Part shown: piece after piece, positions 9,092-17,172 of the stretch
How the letters are laid out: every line of letters starts with the position of its first letter
Numbering within the stretch: the first letter of the stretch is position 1
Assembly (NCBI GenBank): GCA_900314495.1
Contig: OMVJ01000006.1
Coordinates: 29,083-93,082, forward strand
Origin: an uncultured Olsenella sp.
GTDB taxonomy: Bacteria; Actinomycetota; Coriobacteriia; Coriobacteriales; Atopobiaceae
DNA: 64,000 bases
Reading direction: 5' to 3'
Program-made: the position numbers and the translations under genes
The notes under the pieces: model-generated
Database searches by the model: none
The model's input: the letters and a program-made list of their open reading frames with translations, nothing else
What the model was told of the DNA's origin: nothing

Positions 9092-9166
9092 GGGCGTTTA
9101 GCTCAGGGGGAGAGCGCTTCCCTGACACGGAAGAGGTCAGAAGTTCAAATCTTCTAACGCCCACCA
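9092..9166 (+). tRNA. tRNA-Val (anticodon GAC)
   Basis: A 75-base cloverleaf with acceptor arms GGGCGTT and AACGCCC, an anticodon stem CTTCC/GGAAG around the loop CTGACAC (anticodon GAC), a TpsiC arm with GTTCAAAT, and an encoded CCA end. It has its own promoter 56 bases upstream and a terminator 9 bases downstream. Confidence 0.97.
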
Positions 9167-9170
9167 TATG

Positions 9171-9365
9171 CTACAGCCCCTCACCTGCGGAAGCGTGGTG
9201 AGGGGCTTTTGGTTTCCCTGGGTTGGTTCCCAGACGGTCGTACCTCTCCACGATTGCCCGCGTGGCCCGCATGGTCGTCGCCGTCTCGTAGGCATGGTTG
9301 TGGATGTAGTCGGGCAGCCGGTGTTTGGCTCGGGCAACGACGGGCGCCCCTGCTCGGTATGAACG
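9171..9365 (-). pseudogene. Gene tail without start codon
   Basis: The minus-strand frame from 9365 to the stop at 9171-9173 is open and strongly GC-rich at third positions. It encodes a plausible protein tail including RLPDYIHNHAYET and AIVERYDRLG. The frame begins at a stop (9366-9368) with no ATG/GTG start or ribosome-binding site, and its end overlaps the tRNA terminator. I take it as the 3' remnant of a gene lost next to the tRNA, a common recombination site. The family is not recognised. Confidence 0.35.
9175..9210 (+). terminator. Rho-independent terminator after tRNA-Val
   Basis: An 11-bp stem (agcccctcacc at 9175-9185, ggtgaggggct at 9197-9207) with an 11-base loop and a short T run. 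It follows the tRNA directly. Confidence 0.8.
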
Positions 9366-9423
9366 TCAAATAGGTAACGTGGCCATGAACTGTTCCTGTC
9401 GAGGGGCTATTTGGATCCCCCGC

Positions 9424-11373
9424 TTAAATCTCCATGGCTGCGTCGAAGCCCTGGCGCACTGCGGTGCGCACGCTGCCGACTTTTGCGCAGTCGCCTATGA
9501 CGTGGAGCTCCCATGAGCCGCAATCGAGCCGCGCCGCCGCATCCGCGTTCGGCTCCATGCCGCATGCGAGCACGACCTTGTCGGCCGGGAGCTCGTAGGA
9601 ATAACCCGCTTGCTCCGCGATAACGCTGCCCTCGCGCACCTCGCGCACGTGGGTCCTCGCGACGGGCAGGCACGACTTCTGCAGGTGCTTCATCAGGGCG
9701 CCGCGCGCGATGGGCCCCGCCGACGGCGCGAACTCGCCTCCGCGCTTCGTCACGTAGACCGTGCCCTTGCCAAGCGTCTCAGCAAGGTATACCCCCGTCT
9801 CGCAGCCCGTCTCGCCGCCGCCGATGACGACGAAGGAGTCGCCCTCGAGCTTCTCACCAGCGCGGTACACGTCGCTCGCAGTGATCACGTTCTCACCGTT
9901 GATACCGGGCACGTCCGGTCTCAGGTAACTTGCGCCTGTGGCAGCGATGACCGCGTCCGGCGAGAACGCGGCAACCAGCTCGGGCGTTGCTTCGCACCCG
10001 AGCCGCACGTCAACGCCGAGCCTTCCCACCATGCGGATGAGGTAGTCGCGAAAGCTGCACAGGTCGCGCTTGAAGGGCACGCCGTCGAAGAGGGCCAGCG
10101 TGCCGCCCAGGCGGTCGCCCTTCTCCAACAGCACGACCTCGTGCCCGCGCCGTCTCGCGGTGATCGCCGCCTGCATGCCCGCGGGGCCACCGCCCACGAC
10201 GACCAAGCGCTTGCTCACCTCGGCGGGTTCCACGTCGTCTGCGGCCGGCAGCCCCACCTCGCGGCCCACGGTCGGGTTCACCGAGCAGGCGAGCTCGGAC
10301 GCGCGCCCGTAGTCCAGGCAGTGGAAGCAGCGGATGCAGGGGATAACCTCGTCGGCTCGCCCGGAGGCGGCCTTGCGCACGACGCACGGGTCGGCGATGG
10401 TGCCCCGCGCCATGGCCACGAGGTCGGCCTTTCCCTCCGCGATGACGCGCTCGATGTCGTCGGGCATCTGCAGCGCCCCCAGCGTGAGCACGGGCAGGTG
10501 GATGTCCGGGTCGGCCTTGATCGCCTCAGCTAGGTAGACGTTGCGCCCGGCGTCCTCGAACTGGCTCGGGGCCATGAGGTCGTCGGTGCCCGTGGCGAAC
10601 CCTCCCGCGCTCACGTGCGCGATGTCGATGCGGTCCTGCACGAGCTTCAGGAACGCGGCGCACTCCTCGATGCCGAAGTTGCCGTCTGCGCCCGAGTACT
10701 CGTCGCCCGAGATGCGGTACTCGATGAGCAGGTCGCGGCCCACGCGCTCCTGTATCGCGTCCAGAATCATGAGCGGGAACCTCGCGCGGTTCTCCAAGCT
10801 GCCGCCGAACTCGTCGGTGCGCCTGTTGAAGGCGGAGGAGATCATCTGACCGAGCGGCAGGCCGTGGCCGCCGTGGACGAGCACGGCGTCGAAGCCGCAG
10901 TCGCGCGCGCAGGCGGCGGCGCTGCCGTAGAGCGCTGCGATGCGCTCCATGGCCTCACGGTCGAGCGCCCTCTCGCCGCGCCCGCCCATCACGCCGTAGC
11001 GGACGGGCCGGCCGTCCGGGTCGGGCAGGCTGTAGCCGAAGGCGAGCAGCTCCAGCGACGCGCGGGCGCCCTCCTCGTGGATGGCCGCCGTGAGGGCGCG
11101 CCAGGAATCATGTGAGCTAACGTCCAGGATGTTCAGGTTGCCGTGGTAGGGGTTCGGCGGCGCCCACAGGTCCATGTCCTGCGCGGACACGGTGACGCAG
11201 GCTGTGCCGCCGGCGGCCTTGCGCCGGTAGTAGGCCACCGTCTCGTCTGTTATGTTGCGCGTGTCGTCCATGAGCAGAAACATCGCCGCAGTTGCGCTCC
11301 ACACGCGGTTGCGGAACTCCACGCCGCCGATGCGCACGGGGCTCAGCATGTGGGGATAGCTTCTCTCGGCCAT
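9424..11373 (-). CDS. NADH:flavin oxidoreductase / 2,4-dienoyl-CoA reductase-type enoate reductase
   Basis: A 649-residue Old-yellow-enzyme fusion starting at ATG 11373 (MAERSYPHM) behind AAAGGA. Residues 1-~340 form the FMN barrel. A cysteine cluster follows at C346-x2-C349-x2-C352-x10-C363, expected to hold one Fe-S cluster; the spacing is slightly tighter than the CxxCxxxC of FadH. A dinucleotide-binding half then begins with VVVGGGPAGMQAA and a second GGGETGCETG motif. Relatives reduce enoates, bile acids or plant phenolics in gut Coriobacteriia. With the SnoaL-like gene just upstream it probably forms a small operon, divergent from an HxlR regulator. The substrate is unknown. Confidence 0.88.
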   Translation of the reverse strand: MAERSYPHMLSPVRIGGVEFRNRVWSATAAMFLLMDDTRNITDETVAYYRRKAAGGTACVTVSAQDMDLWAPPNPYHGNLNILDVSSHDSWRALTAAIHEEGARASLELLAFGYSLPDPDGRPVRYGVMGGRGERALDREAMERIAALYGSAAACARDCGFDAVLVHGGHGLPLGQMISSAFNRRTDEFGGSLENRARFPLMILDAIQERVGRDLLIEYRISGDEYSGADGNFGIEECAAFLKLVQDRIDIAHVSAGGFATGTDDLMAPSQFEDAGRNVYLAEAIKADPDIHLPVLTLGALQMPDDIERVIAEGKADLVAMARGTIADPCVVRKAASGRADEVIPCIRCFHCLDYGRASELACSVNPTVGREVGLPAADDVEPAEVSKRLVVVGGGPAGMQAAITARRRGHEVVLLEKGDRLGGTLALFDGVPFKRDLCSFRDYLIRMVGRLGVDVRLGCEATPELVAAFSPDAVIAATGASYLRPDVPGINGENVITASDVYRAGEKLEGDSFVVIGGGETGCETGVYLAETLGKGTVYVTKRGGEFAPSAGPIARGALMKHLQKSCLPVARTHVREVREGSVIAEQAGYSYELPADKVVLACGMEPNADAAARLDCGSWELHVIGDCAKVGSVRTAVRQGFDAAMEI

Positions 11374-11454
11374 TGCCGGTCCTTTCACGATGAGGCCCCG
11401 CAGGCATGAGCGCCCACGGGGCCTGATAGTCCGTCCGTTGCGGAAAGCGGTTCC

Positions 11455-11868
11455 CTACTCGGCCGCCCCCAGCAGCGCGAGCGCCTGGCCGAGCGCGACC
11501 GGGTTCATGTACTCGCGGTACTCGCGGATCTTGCCCGCCGCGTCGAGGCGCATGTAGAACACGTAGTTCTGCACGTAAGAGTCGCCGGTGGGCAGCTCGC
11601 CGTCAGCGTGCGCGAAGCCGACGGCGAAGTCGGGGTCGGTCGTCTCCACGATCTCGACGTCGCTGTACGCGAGCTTCTTGAACATCATCGGCAGCCCGCG
11701 GAAGTTCGCCGAGACCGCCTCCTTGCCCTCAATCATGTCCGGCGTGCCTTCGGGCGCGAACGGCACCCCCTGGCTCACGTCGTCGGCGAACATGTCGACC
11801 ACCTTGTCGATGTCGAGCGCCTGGATGGCATCGAGGTAGACTTTCATGGTTTCGGTTGCCTTGGACAT
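11455..11868 (-). CDS. SnoaL/ketosteroid-isomerase-like protein
   Basis: A 137-residue NTF2-fold protein with a strong AAGGAGG site. The opening helix (AIQALDIDKVVDMFADDV) and closing strands (KIREYREYMNP) are typical of SnoaL-like polyketide cyclases and ketosteroid isomerases. It stands about 80 bases upstream of the enoate reductase on the same strand and is divergent from the HxlR regulator, so the three genes likely form one regulated unit. It may bind or isomerise the same small hydrophobic substrate, which is unknown. Confidence 0.8.
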   Translation of the reverse strand: MSKATETMKVYLDAIQALDIDKVVDMFADDVSQGVPFAPEGTPDMIEGKEAVSANFRGLPMMFKKLAYSDVEIVETTDPDFAVGFAHADGELPTGDSYVQNYVFYMRLDAAGKIREYREYMNPVALGQALALLGAAE

Positions 11869-11976
11869 CTCGTCCTCCTTCTCTTGCGGTTCTCTTCTTC
11901 GGGTGCTATTAAAGGAAAGACGATAAGCAAGAACAAGTACTTAAAATAAACTTAGCGTAACGGACGTGGAGGGAAC
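11869..11976. promoter_or_regulatory. Divergent control region of HxlR regulator and enoate-reductase operon
   Basis: A 108-base, locally AT-rich spacer between divergent genes, containing the palindrome aagtactt at 11935-11942. HxlR proteins usually bind such spacers, but no operator can be fixed from one sequence. Confidence 0.3.
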
Positions 11977-12306
11977 ATGGAGGACTGCCCCAACAAGTAC
12001 GCGCTCGACATCCTCGCTGGCAAGTGGAAGCTCAAGTGCGTCTACGTGCTCACGCAACACGACTCGATGCGCTTCAACGAGCTGCAGCGCCAGGTGGGCG
12101 AGGTGTCCGCCGTCATGCTCTCGAAGACCTTGCAGGAGCTGGAGGCTGACGGCATCGTGGACCGCCACGACTTCGGCGAGATACCCCCGCACGTGGAGTA
12201 CTCGCTCACCGAGGCCGGCGCAGGCGTGTCTGATGCCATGGCGCTCCTCGGCGAATGGGGCCACTGCATGTACGTGAGCAACTCGCAGTGGGCAGCCACT
12301 CCATGA
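11977..12306 (+). CDS. HxlR-family winged-helix regulator
   Basis: A 109-residue HxlR/DUF24 regulator. It starts MEDCPNKYALDILAGKWK, with the N-terminal Cys (C4) that in relatives such as HypR and QorR senses electrophiles or oxidants. The winged helix spans residues 15-90, with the recognition region MLSKTLQELEADG. It is divergent from the SnoaL/enoate-reductase pair, matching the usual pattern in which an HxlR protein controls a neighbouring flavin reductase. GGAGGGAAC precedes ATG 11977. Confidence 0.88.
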   Translation: MEDCPNKYALDILAGKWKLKCVYVLTQHDSMRFNELQRQVGEVSAVMLSKTLQELEADGIVDRHDFGEIPPHVEYSLTEAGAGVSDAMALLGEWGHCMYVSNSQWAATP

Positions 12307-12399
12307 GCGCCTTGACGGCAATGCTCGCCTTAGAAACCGCCGAAGACCAGGGAGGCAACAGGAGGCTAACCCTGTCTGCTTACCCCGCCGGTGCGCTCT

Positions 12400-12804
12400 T
12401 TAGACTTTTCGCGTCGCAGCAGCATCATTACGCATGATGTCAACGTCAAGTACCGAAGACCCCGCGCGGAAGATGTTGCACACGTTGGCGATCTGCTCCA
12501 CGCTGTAGGGCGGGCACTCGTAGCAGGCCTGGAGCCACTCCACCATGCAGCGCGGGGTGTGGAGCCGGTCGCCCGTGGGCCCGTTGCTGCGCGTGAGGGC
12601 GATGTTGGACTTGGCCAGCACCGTGCGCTCTATCTCGTCGATCACGTCGTAGGTGCTGGGGAAGTAGACGTAGAAGGTCGACCGCACGATGCCCACGCGC
12701 CGACGCAGCTCCGTCACCGTAATCTTCTCGTAGGGCATCTCGCGCATCATCTGCACGTAGGCGTCGATGATCGACTGCCTGGTTCGTTCCGTCTTCCCAT
12801 ACAG
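12400..12804 (-). pseudogene. TetR-family regulator truncated at its 5' end
   Basis: The frame encodes a clear TetR helix-turn-helix (ERTRQSIIDAYVQMM, VTELRRRVGIVRSTFYVYF) followed by a shortened ligand domain, about 130 residues against the usual ~190. No ATG/GTG in frame precedes the helix-turn-helix with a ribosome-binding site. Upstream of codon 12804 the frame runs antisense through the tail of another gene (12796-12954). This looks like a deletion junction that removed the start. The 3' end may also be cut short. Confidence 0.6.
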
Positions 12805-12954
12805 CTCACGGTGCTCCTGGTCTGCCTGGCACTCTCCGCAATCTTCATGGCCTGCGTCTTCGGCCTGCTCAAGGCAGTCTTGGGCTTCGCCCCCATCAAG
12901 CTCACCTTTAGTGACGATGACCCGCAGGCGGAACCTAAGGACGGGCAACGCTAG
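12796..12954 (+). pseudogene. C-terminal fragment of a membrane protein
   Basis: Fifty-two codons end at TAG 12952-12954 and read as the end of a membrane protein: a hydrophobic helix (LTVLLVCLALSAIFMACVFG) followed by an acidic tail ending PKDGQR. There is no start codon and the fragment begins where the TetR gene on the other strand loses its 5' end. A terminator-like hairpin follows at 12981-13017, as expected for a genuine gene end. The parent family is not recognised. Confidence 0.5.
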
Positions 12955-12980
12955 CAACATACTCATCACAGGCACGACCT

Positions 12981-13017
12981 GCCCCGCTGACCCTAACAAG
13001 GAGCCGGCGGGGCTTTA
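12981..13017 (+). terminator. Terminator-like hairpin
   Basis: gccccgc (12981-12987) pairs with gcggggc (13007-13013), followed by a short T run. It ends the plus-strand membrane-protein fragment and overlaps the stop of the minus-strand 32-residue gene. Confidence 0.5.
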
Positions 13018-13113
13018 TGCTGGCACGATAGCCGCCGGGTGCCGAGAATGCTTGGCCCACAGAATACCCAGCAGCATGCCGAAGGCGGAGATAAGCGCCC
13101 CCGCCACCAACAT
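13015..13113 (-). CDS. Small membrane peptide, 32 residues
   Basis: ATG 13113 lies 3 bases past the stop of the upstream membrane-protein frame, and the GTAGGGA just before it could serve as a ribosome site. The peptide starts MLVAGALISAFGMLLGILWA and is one hydrophobic helix followed by a short polar tail. Tight spacing suggests translational coupling with the upstream gene. Function unknown; it may be a small subunit of, or fragment related to, its damaged neighbour. Confidence 0.4.
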   Translation of the reverse strand: MLVAGALISAFGMLLGILWAKHSRHPAAIVPA

Positions 13114-13116
13114 TCC

Positions 13117-13488
13117 CTACTCCGGTGCGTTCAGCTTGTCAAAGGCAAGGTTGTTTGAGACTTTGAAGGTGTCATACTCGGCGAGCATGTACATCAGGCC
13201 AAAGAGTAGGGCGGACGCCCACTTGCCCCTTCCCCAATAGTCGTTCTTGCCAATGATGAGTGAGACGACGAGCGTCGTGACGGGCAGAATGATCCAGAGG
13301 AACATCAGGCTGTACCCCATGGCGTCGCTTCCGCTGGTGAAGAACCAGTACACGATCATGGCGACGGCCCAGATGAGCAGGTAGGCAAGGACTATGGCTA
13401 TCCTGTTCTTGGCTGTGTTGCTTCTAACGACGTCCGTGCTCTCCTCCAGGTAGTTTGTGGGATCGGTGGTGCCCGGCGCACTCCTCTC
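13117..13488 (-). pseudogene. Four-helix membrane protein, apparently 5'-truncated
   Basis: The open frame encodes about 123 residues with several hydrophobic helices (IAIVLAYLLIWAVAMIVYWF, LMFLWIILPVTTLVVSLIIG, ASALLFGLMYMLAEY). The first ATG (13359) falls inside the first helix, so either an unusual start is used or the true start is lost; a TAA at 13489-13491 closes the frame just upstream. No family is recognised. The next gene is a 32-residue membrane peptide, and both may be parts of one small membrane system. Confidence 0.45.
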
Positions 13489-13638
13489 TTACAACTTTGA
13501 TTATATGGAGGCCGCTGCTCGTGCCCAGCAAATGGCTTTTACAAGGATCGAATAGGCGCGTCAAAATCCTTTTACATCCCGCTCAACCACGCATCTTCGC
13601 GGGTTTTCCAGCAGCGCAACAGGGAGCCAGGGTTTGCC

Positions 13639-13818
13639 TTATTTGCCCTTGGGCCGCTTGAACGAGTCGCGGCGCATGCGGTAGATCTGGTACTGCTCGT
13701 CGGCAGTTGGCGTGTGGCTGGAGTCCTCGCGCGCCGACGCGACGATTATCTGTCTTACCAGGAGTACGCCGAGTGCGAGCACAAACGCCATGGCTGCAAG
13801 CACGCCGGGGTCATCCAT
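13639..13818 (-). CDS. Small single-helix membrane protein
   Basis: A 59-residue protein from ATG 13818 with an AGGAGG site. One transmembrane helix (VLAAMAFVLALGVLLVRQII) is followed by a charged tail ending KRPKGK. The start is chosen on the ribosome-binding site; the longer frame is not needed. No family is recognised, and its neighbours are other small or damaged membrane proteins. Confidence 0.5.
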   Translation of the reverse strand: MDDPGVLAAMAFVLALGVLLVRQIIVASAREDSSHTPTADEQYQIYRMRRDSFKRPKGK

Positions 13819-14123
13819 GGCGGGCCTCCTGTTCTTGGGATGGCTGAAGGGGCGCTGCGCACTTGGCAGTGATTGACAACCAGAATTGCTGACCCAGAGT
13901 CTATTATGCCTTCCCCTCACACAATGTGGTGCCTCGGTCCGCGTCCCTGGGGTCGGGGGACCAGTTTAGTGGTCAAGGTCATCTTTCATGACGCTCTGAC
14001 CTGCAGTTTATTCAAAGAGTTGACGAATGACCCGACCCCGTCAACGGAGGCGGGGTCCATCCAGAGTCCATTTCTGTTAGCTTGGAAGGCAAGCCCTTTG
14101 CCCACCTGACCCTGGAGACTGAC
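13819..14123. other. Gene-free spacer with a 7-bp inverted repeat
   Basis: No coding signal is seen. The only structure noted is gttgacg (14019-14025) facing cgtcaac (14039-14045), about 80 bases before the likely start of the next gene; it could be an operator. Confidence 0.3.
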
Positions 14124-14891
14124 ATGTTTGATGTTCAAATGACCCCCAACCTGCTTGGCATCAAAATCTCGGGTGCATATGACGATCTTGATCAGCTTTA
14201 CGACTCCGTCTGGGACTTGTGCCTTACGGATGACGACTATGAGTCTGGCAGAAAGGCGACGGTGGATGAGCTCATCATGTGCAACCGCCTGCTCGCCCTC
14301 TGCTATGACTTGCGCCACGCCTACCAAGGCTCGCGGAACATCGAGGTGGTGCCGGGCGACGTCTCTCAGGAGGCCGCGGAGTGGCAGGGGATTGAGATTC
14401 CGGACAAGCGCGTGGTGCTCTCGGTTGAGGTGCTGTACCCAGAGGCCATGTACGAACTTCTGGTGCTCGACTACCTCATCACGCGCCGTCATCGGCAAGA
14501 AAAGTGCGATGTGGACCACGAGAAGAGCGTCTCGATGGTGCGCCTCTACCTCGCGAAACTCTTGGACGCGGTGGGGAAGGTGGCCAGCAAGGGCAGGTTC
14601 TCGCGCATCCGCAAGATTGTGTCGCTCGGGGTTTGGAACCTGCCGGCCATGTACACCCAGTGGGTCGACATCTTGGATTGCGACTACGGCATGATGTCAA
14701 AGAAGCAGAGGTCAGAGGCCCTTTCCACCATCGTGCGTGACCTGGCCGAATACAGCCTCCACGACGACTATCGTCGCATGAAGCGCGACGTCGACCAGTG
14801 GGTGCAGAAGCAGGATCACCCGTTCCCAGTCTCGCGCGACGACGTGCGGCTGAACTTGCAGTGGCCGAGCGAGGAGGATGTTCCTTGGTAG
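14124..14891 (+). CDS. Uncharacterised protein (possibly DUF6904-like)
   Basis: A 255-residue protein from ATG 14124 (MFDVQMTPNL), which has GGAG at the right distance; a TTG at 14082 in the same frame lacks a ribosome site. The opening, GIKISGAYDDLDQLYDSVWDL, resembles a family of uncharacterised Firmicutes/Actinobacteria proteins (DUF6904, by memory, not searched). The middle holds strands and helices (VLSVEVLYPEAMYELLVLDYL). The C-terminus is charged. There is no signal peptide or membrane helix, so it is cytoplasmic. The function is unknown. Confidence 0.6.
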   Translation: MFDVQMTPNLLGIKISGAYDDLDQLYDSVWDLCLTDDDYESGRKATVDELIMCNRLLALCYDLRHAYQGSRNIEVVPGDVSQEAAEWQGIEIPDKRVVLSVEVLYPEAMYELLVLDYLITRRHRQEKCDVDHEKSVSMVRLYLAKLLDAVGKVASKGRFSRIRKIVSLGVWNLPAMYTQWVDILDCDYGMMSKKQRSEALSTIVRDLAEYSLHDDYRRMKRDVDQWVQKQDHPFPVSRDDVRLNLQWPSEEDVPW

Positions 14892-14897
14892 CGGTGC

Positions 14898-15434
14898 CTA
14901 CGCCTCCCACCACTGGCGGGCGGAGTAACCGTTCTTCTTGAAGCCGGACGAAAGCACGTCGATGCGCGTGGGCGTCACCTTCACCAGGTGCATGGGGGAG
15001 GCTAGCTTTCGCAGCGCCTCCACCGGCACGCCTTGGGCCTTCGCGTGGGCAACATACTCCTCGCAGAAGGGCGCGACCAGCCGCGCCAAGCCCTGTACCT
15101 GCACTCCATTGGTGGTGCCGAAGCCGGCGTAGGGGTCGAAGACCGCGACACTCACCTGCGGGTTGGCAAGGAGCCCGTGGAGCTTCTGGCCGCCCTCGGT
15201 GAAGATCCAGAGGGCGTCGTCGTGGAAGCCGTACTCCACGGGCGTGCAGCGAACGTATCCGTCGGTCCCCGTCGCGAGCGCGCAGGTGTTGTGCGAGCCC
15301 AGGAAGCTGCGGATGTAGGCGGCAAGCTCGTCCGCTGGCATGCGCTTCGCCTCCGGCTCCCGCGCGGTCCAGTAGCCGACTGCCGCCTGACGCTGCTCTG
15401 CCGTGAACTGCTCGTCCGTCTCGTTTGCTTCCAT
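14898..15434 (-). CDS. Pyridoxamine 5'-phosphate oxidase-like FMN protein
   Basis: A 178-residue split-barrel flavin-binding protein starting at ATG 15434 (MEANETDEQF) with AGGAGG. The core shows the PNPOx-like pattern: CALATGTDGYVRCTPVEYGF, an ALWIFTEGG strand, and the ANPQVSVAVFDP strand. An N-terminal helix of ~30 residues precedes it. Such proteins bind FMN, F420 or heme and reduce small molecules; pyridoxal synthesis itself is unlikely. Its upstream region holds five copies of the palindrome CACGCGTG, which may regulate it. Confidence 0.8.
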   Translation of the reverse strand: MEANETDEQFTAEQRQAAVGYWTAREPEAKRMPADELAAYIRSFLGSHNTCALATGTDGYVRCTPVEYGFHDDALWIFTEGGQKLHGLLANPQVSVAVFDPYAGFGTTNGVQVQGLARLVAPFCEEYVAHAKAQGVPVEALRKLASPMHLVKVTPTRIDVLSSGFKKNGYSARQWWEA

Positions 15435-15517
15435 TGCGCCCTCCTTGTGATGCGCCATCTTGTCGTGACCGTTATACCCCAAAACTGTTGCGTTTCATGT
15501 AGGGTGCGTTGGCGCGT

Positions 15518-15650
15518 GGCACGCGTGTTATGCAAAACCCGTAACACGCGTGCCGTGGGGATGTGCTCGTGCCAACTGGGGTGATAGCATGTCATCAAGC
15601 TGGCACGCGTGTTGTTTGCTCCCAATAACACGCGTGTGATAACACGCGTG
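15518..15650. repeat. Five-copy CACGCGTG palindrome cluster
   Basis: The self-complementary octamer CACGCGTG occurs at 15520-15527, 15545-15552, 15604-15611, 15629-15636 and 15643-15650, usually inside a larger TAACACGCGTG(TTA/CC) context. The first two form a perfect 13-bp inverted repeat (ggcacgcgtgtta at 15518-15530, taacacgcgtgcc at 15542-15554). The cluster lies 84-216 bases upstream of the PNPOx-like start and downstream of the RNA-ligase stop. It looks like a multi-site operator, with a hairpin as a second possibility. Confidence 0.75.
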
Positions 15651-15703
15651 CGGCAGCACTGGCGTTGCTGACAGGGTCAGGCGTCGGGGCAGCTTGCTTC
15701 GTA

Positions 15704-16753
15704 CTAGTCCTTTTGCTTGAGAAGGTAGTCGTTGTTAATGACCTTCATGGAGAGCGGCCCACCCAGCGTTGCGGAGTACACGGGCACGACCGGCCTGATT
15801 ACAATGCCTTCCTTGCGCCGGCCGGACTTGTACGTGCCCTTGGCGCGCTCGATGAGTTCGTCCTCCGTGCGGTAGGGGAAGGCGGGACCCCGCTCCTCGA
15901 CGGGCACGGTTTGGAGCCCAAGTGCGTCACAGGTCGCAAGCAGGTCGTCCAGCGGCATGCGCTCGTGCGTGGCTAGGTCGATGAGCGTGAAGCAGAAGAG
16001 CTCGTTCCGCATGAGCACAAGCGGGTTCTTTTGGATGCCGGGCCCGCAGAACTCGCCTTGAATGGCAAGGTCCCTGCCAGAATCGTGCGCAAACGCGGCG
16101 AACTTCTCGGGCAGGCCGTGCTCGTGGGCGTAGTTCCACATGGCGCAGGTGGGCGTGTCCTTGTACTCGAAGTTGTGGCCGCACACGCCAAAGACCCCGT
16201 GCTCGAAGTACATGGTGCAGCTGGTGCCGTCCATCTTGGTGGATATGTAGTACTCGCCGGCGGCTGTAAGCTCGCCGATGAGCCCGGGCTCCGATTGCAC
16301 GCGCGTCTCGTCCGTCTTGGGGATGCCGGCGTGAAAGGACCCGAGGGAGACCCCGGCGCCCGTGTCTTGTTCGGGCATCTCCCACTTGCGCACGCGGAGA
16401 AGTTGGGTCACATCTGTGCCAACCTCGGCGTTTGCACCCACCTCGGGGAACTGCGAGAGCGGCAGGACCAAGCCTTGCGAGAGTTGCCCGCGGAGCTTCA
16501 TGGTGCGGATGCGCATGCCGCGCCCCATGAACTCGTTGCTGCGGAACGACCGCGCGCGAAGGAACTCGAACCGGGGGTCGTCGTCGGGGAGGAAGGAATC
16601 CACCTCAAAGTAAACGCACTTGTCGCCGGGCTTGAAGTCACCCTTGTTCACGACAACCTTCCAGCCCAGGATCTGTGCGCAAACCAGCCGGTCGGCACCC
16701 TCAATGGGCTCGATGCTCAACACTTCTTGCACGCTTGCCAACTTTCTTGCCAC
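15704..16753 (-). CDS. RNA ligase of the Deinococcus (DraRnl/Rnl5) type
   Basis: A 349-residue ATP-dependent RNA ligase. The N-terminal ~110 residues form an OB-like domain resembling a tRNA-binding fold (GADRLVCAQILGWKVVV), as in DraRnl. The nucleotidyltransferase core has motif I STKMDGTS with lysine K173, motif III near VCGHNFEY, motif IV EGIVIRP and motif V SMKVINNDYLL. DraRnl seals 3'-OH/5'-phosphate nicks in duplex RNA. The gene is expressed toward the left from a control region shared with rtcB, so it probably belongs to an RNA-repair unit. The substrate is unknown. Confidence 0.88.
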   Translation of the reverse strand: MARKLASVQEVLSIEPIEGADRLVCAQILGWKVVVNKGDFKPGDKCVYFEVDSFLPDDDPRFEFLRARSFRSNEFMGRGMRIRTMKLRGQLSQGLVLPLSQFPEVGANAEVGTDVTQLLRVRKWEMPEQDTGAGVSLGSFHAGIPKTDETRVQSEPGLIGELTAAGEYYISTKMDGTSCTMYFEHGVFGVCGHNFEYKDTPTCAMWNYAHEHGLPEKFAAFAHDSGRDLAIQGEFCGPGIQKNPLVLMRNELFCFTLIDLATHERMPLDDLLATCDALGLQTVPVEERGPAFPYRTEDELIERAKGTYKSGRRKEGIVIRPVVPVYSATLGGPLSMKVINNDYLLKQKD

Positions 16754-16835
16754 GTTTTTCTCCTTTCCTGTGGCGTGTCGCGCAACGCGGCCGTACTTGA
16801 TGCGGCCGTGCTTGGCGTTGGAGTTGATCGATATA

Positions 16836-16870
16836 GAAAAAGCGGGCCCGGAGGATGCTCCGAGCCCGCT
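16836..16870 (-). terminator. Terminator between leader ORF and RNA-ligase gene
   Basis: A 13-bp stem with one G-T pair (16841-16853 with 16858-16870, loop gatg), followed on the minus strand by TTTTTC. It ends the small ORF at 16895-17080 and stands 83 bases before the RNA-ligase start, so it could act as an attenuator. Confidence 0.75.
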
Positions 16871-16894
16871 TGCCCTATCTGGTGCTACTCTTGC

Positions 16895-17080
16895 CTAGGG
16901 GTTGCGTCTGAAGGCGCAACGACCTTGGCCGGAAGGGCGGGCTCGGTCCTGGGAGCTATAATCCAGGCACAGTGACTGCTGGGGCAGCTGCTGCAGCCAC
17001 GGCTGCGGCAGGGAGTGACTATTGCGGCGGTCTGCCGCAACGTTCCACGCGTTTGCCCTGTATGCCGCCATGAGTGCCAT
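16895..17080 (-). CDS. Small ORF upstream of RNA ligase, possible leader peptide
   Basis: A 61-residue ORF from ATG 17080 with GGAG eight bases upstream. It has GC-biased third codon positions and runs between a promoter (17173-17202) and a terminator (16836-16870). The peptide opens MALMAAYRANAWNVAADRR and ends rich in Gln, Ser and Arg. There is no membrane helix or known domain. The order promoter - short ORF - terminator - RNA ligase resembles an attenuation leader, though a free-standing small protein is equally possible. Confidence 0.45.
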   Translation of the reverse strand: MALMAAYRANAWNVAADRRNSHSLPQPWLQQLPQQSLCLDYSSQDRARPSGQGRCAFRRNP

Positions 17081-17172
17081 GCCTGTAGCTCCGTCCGTGT
17101 GATGAGTGCTGGGTTGGTGTTGGGGTTGGCCGGTCCGGCACAAGCCGTAATCAGGTTGAATTCGTGGCAAAG

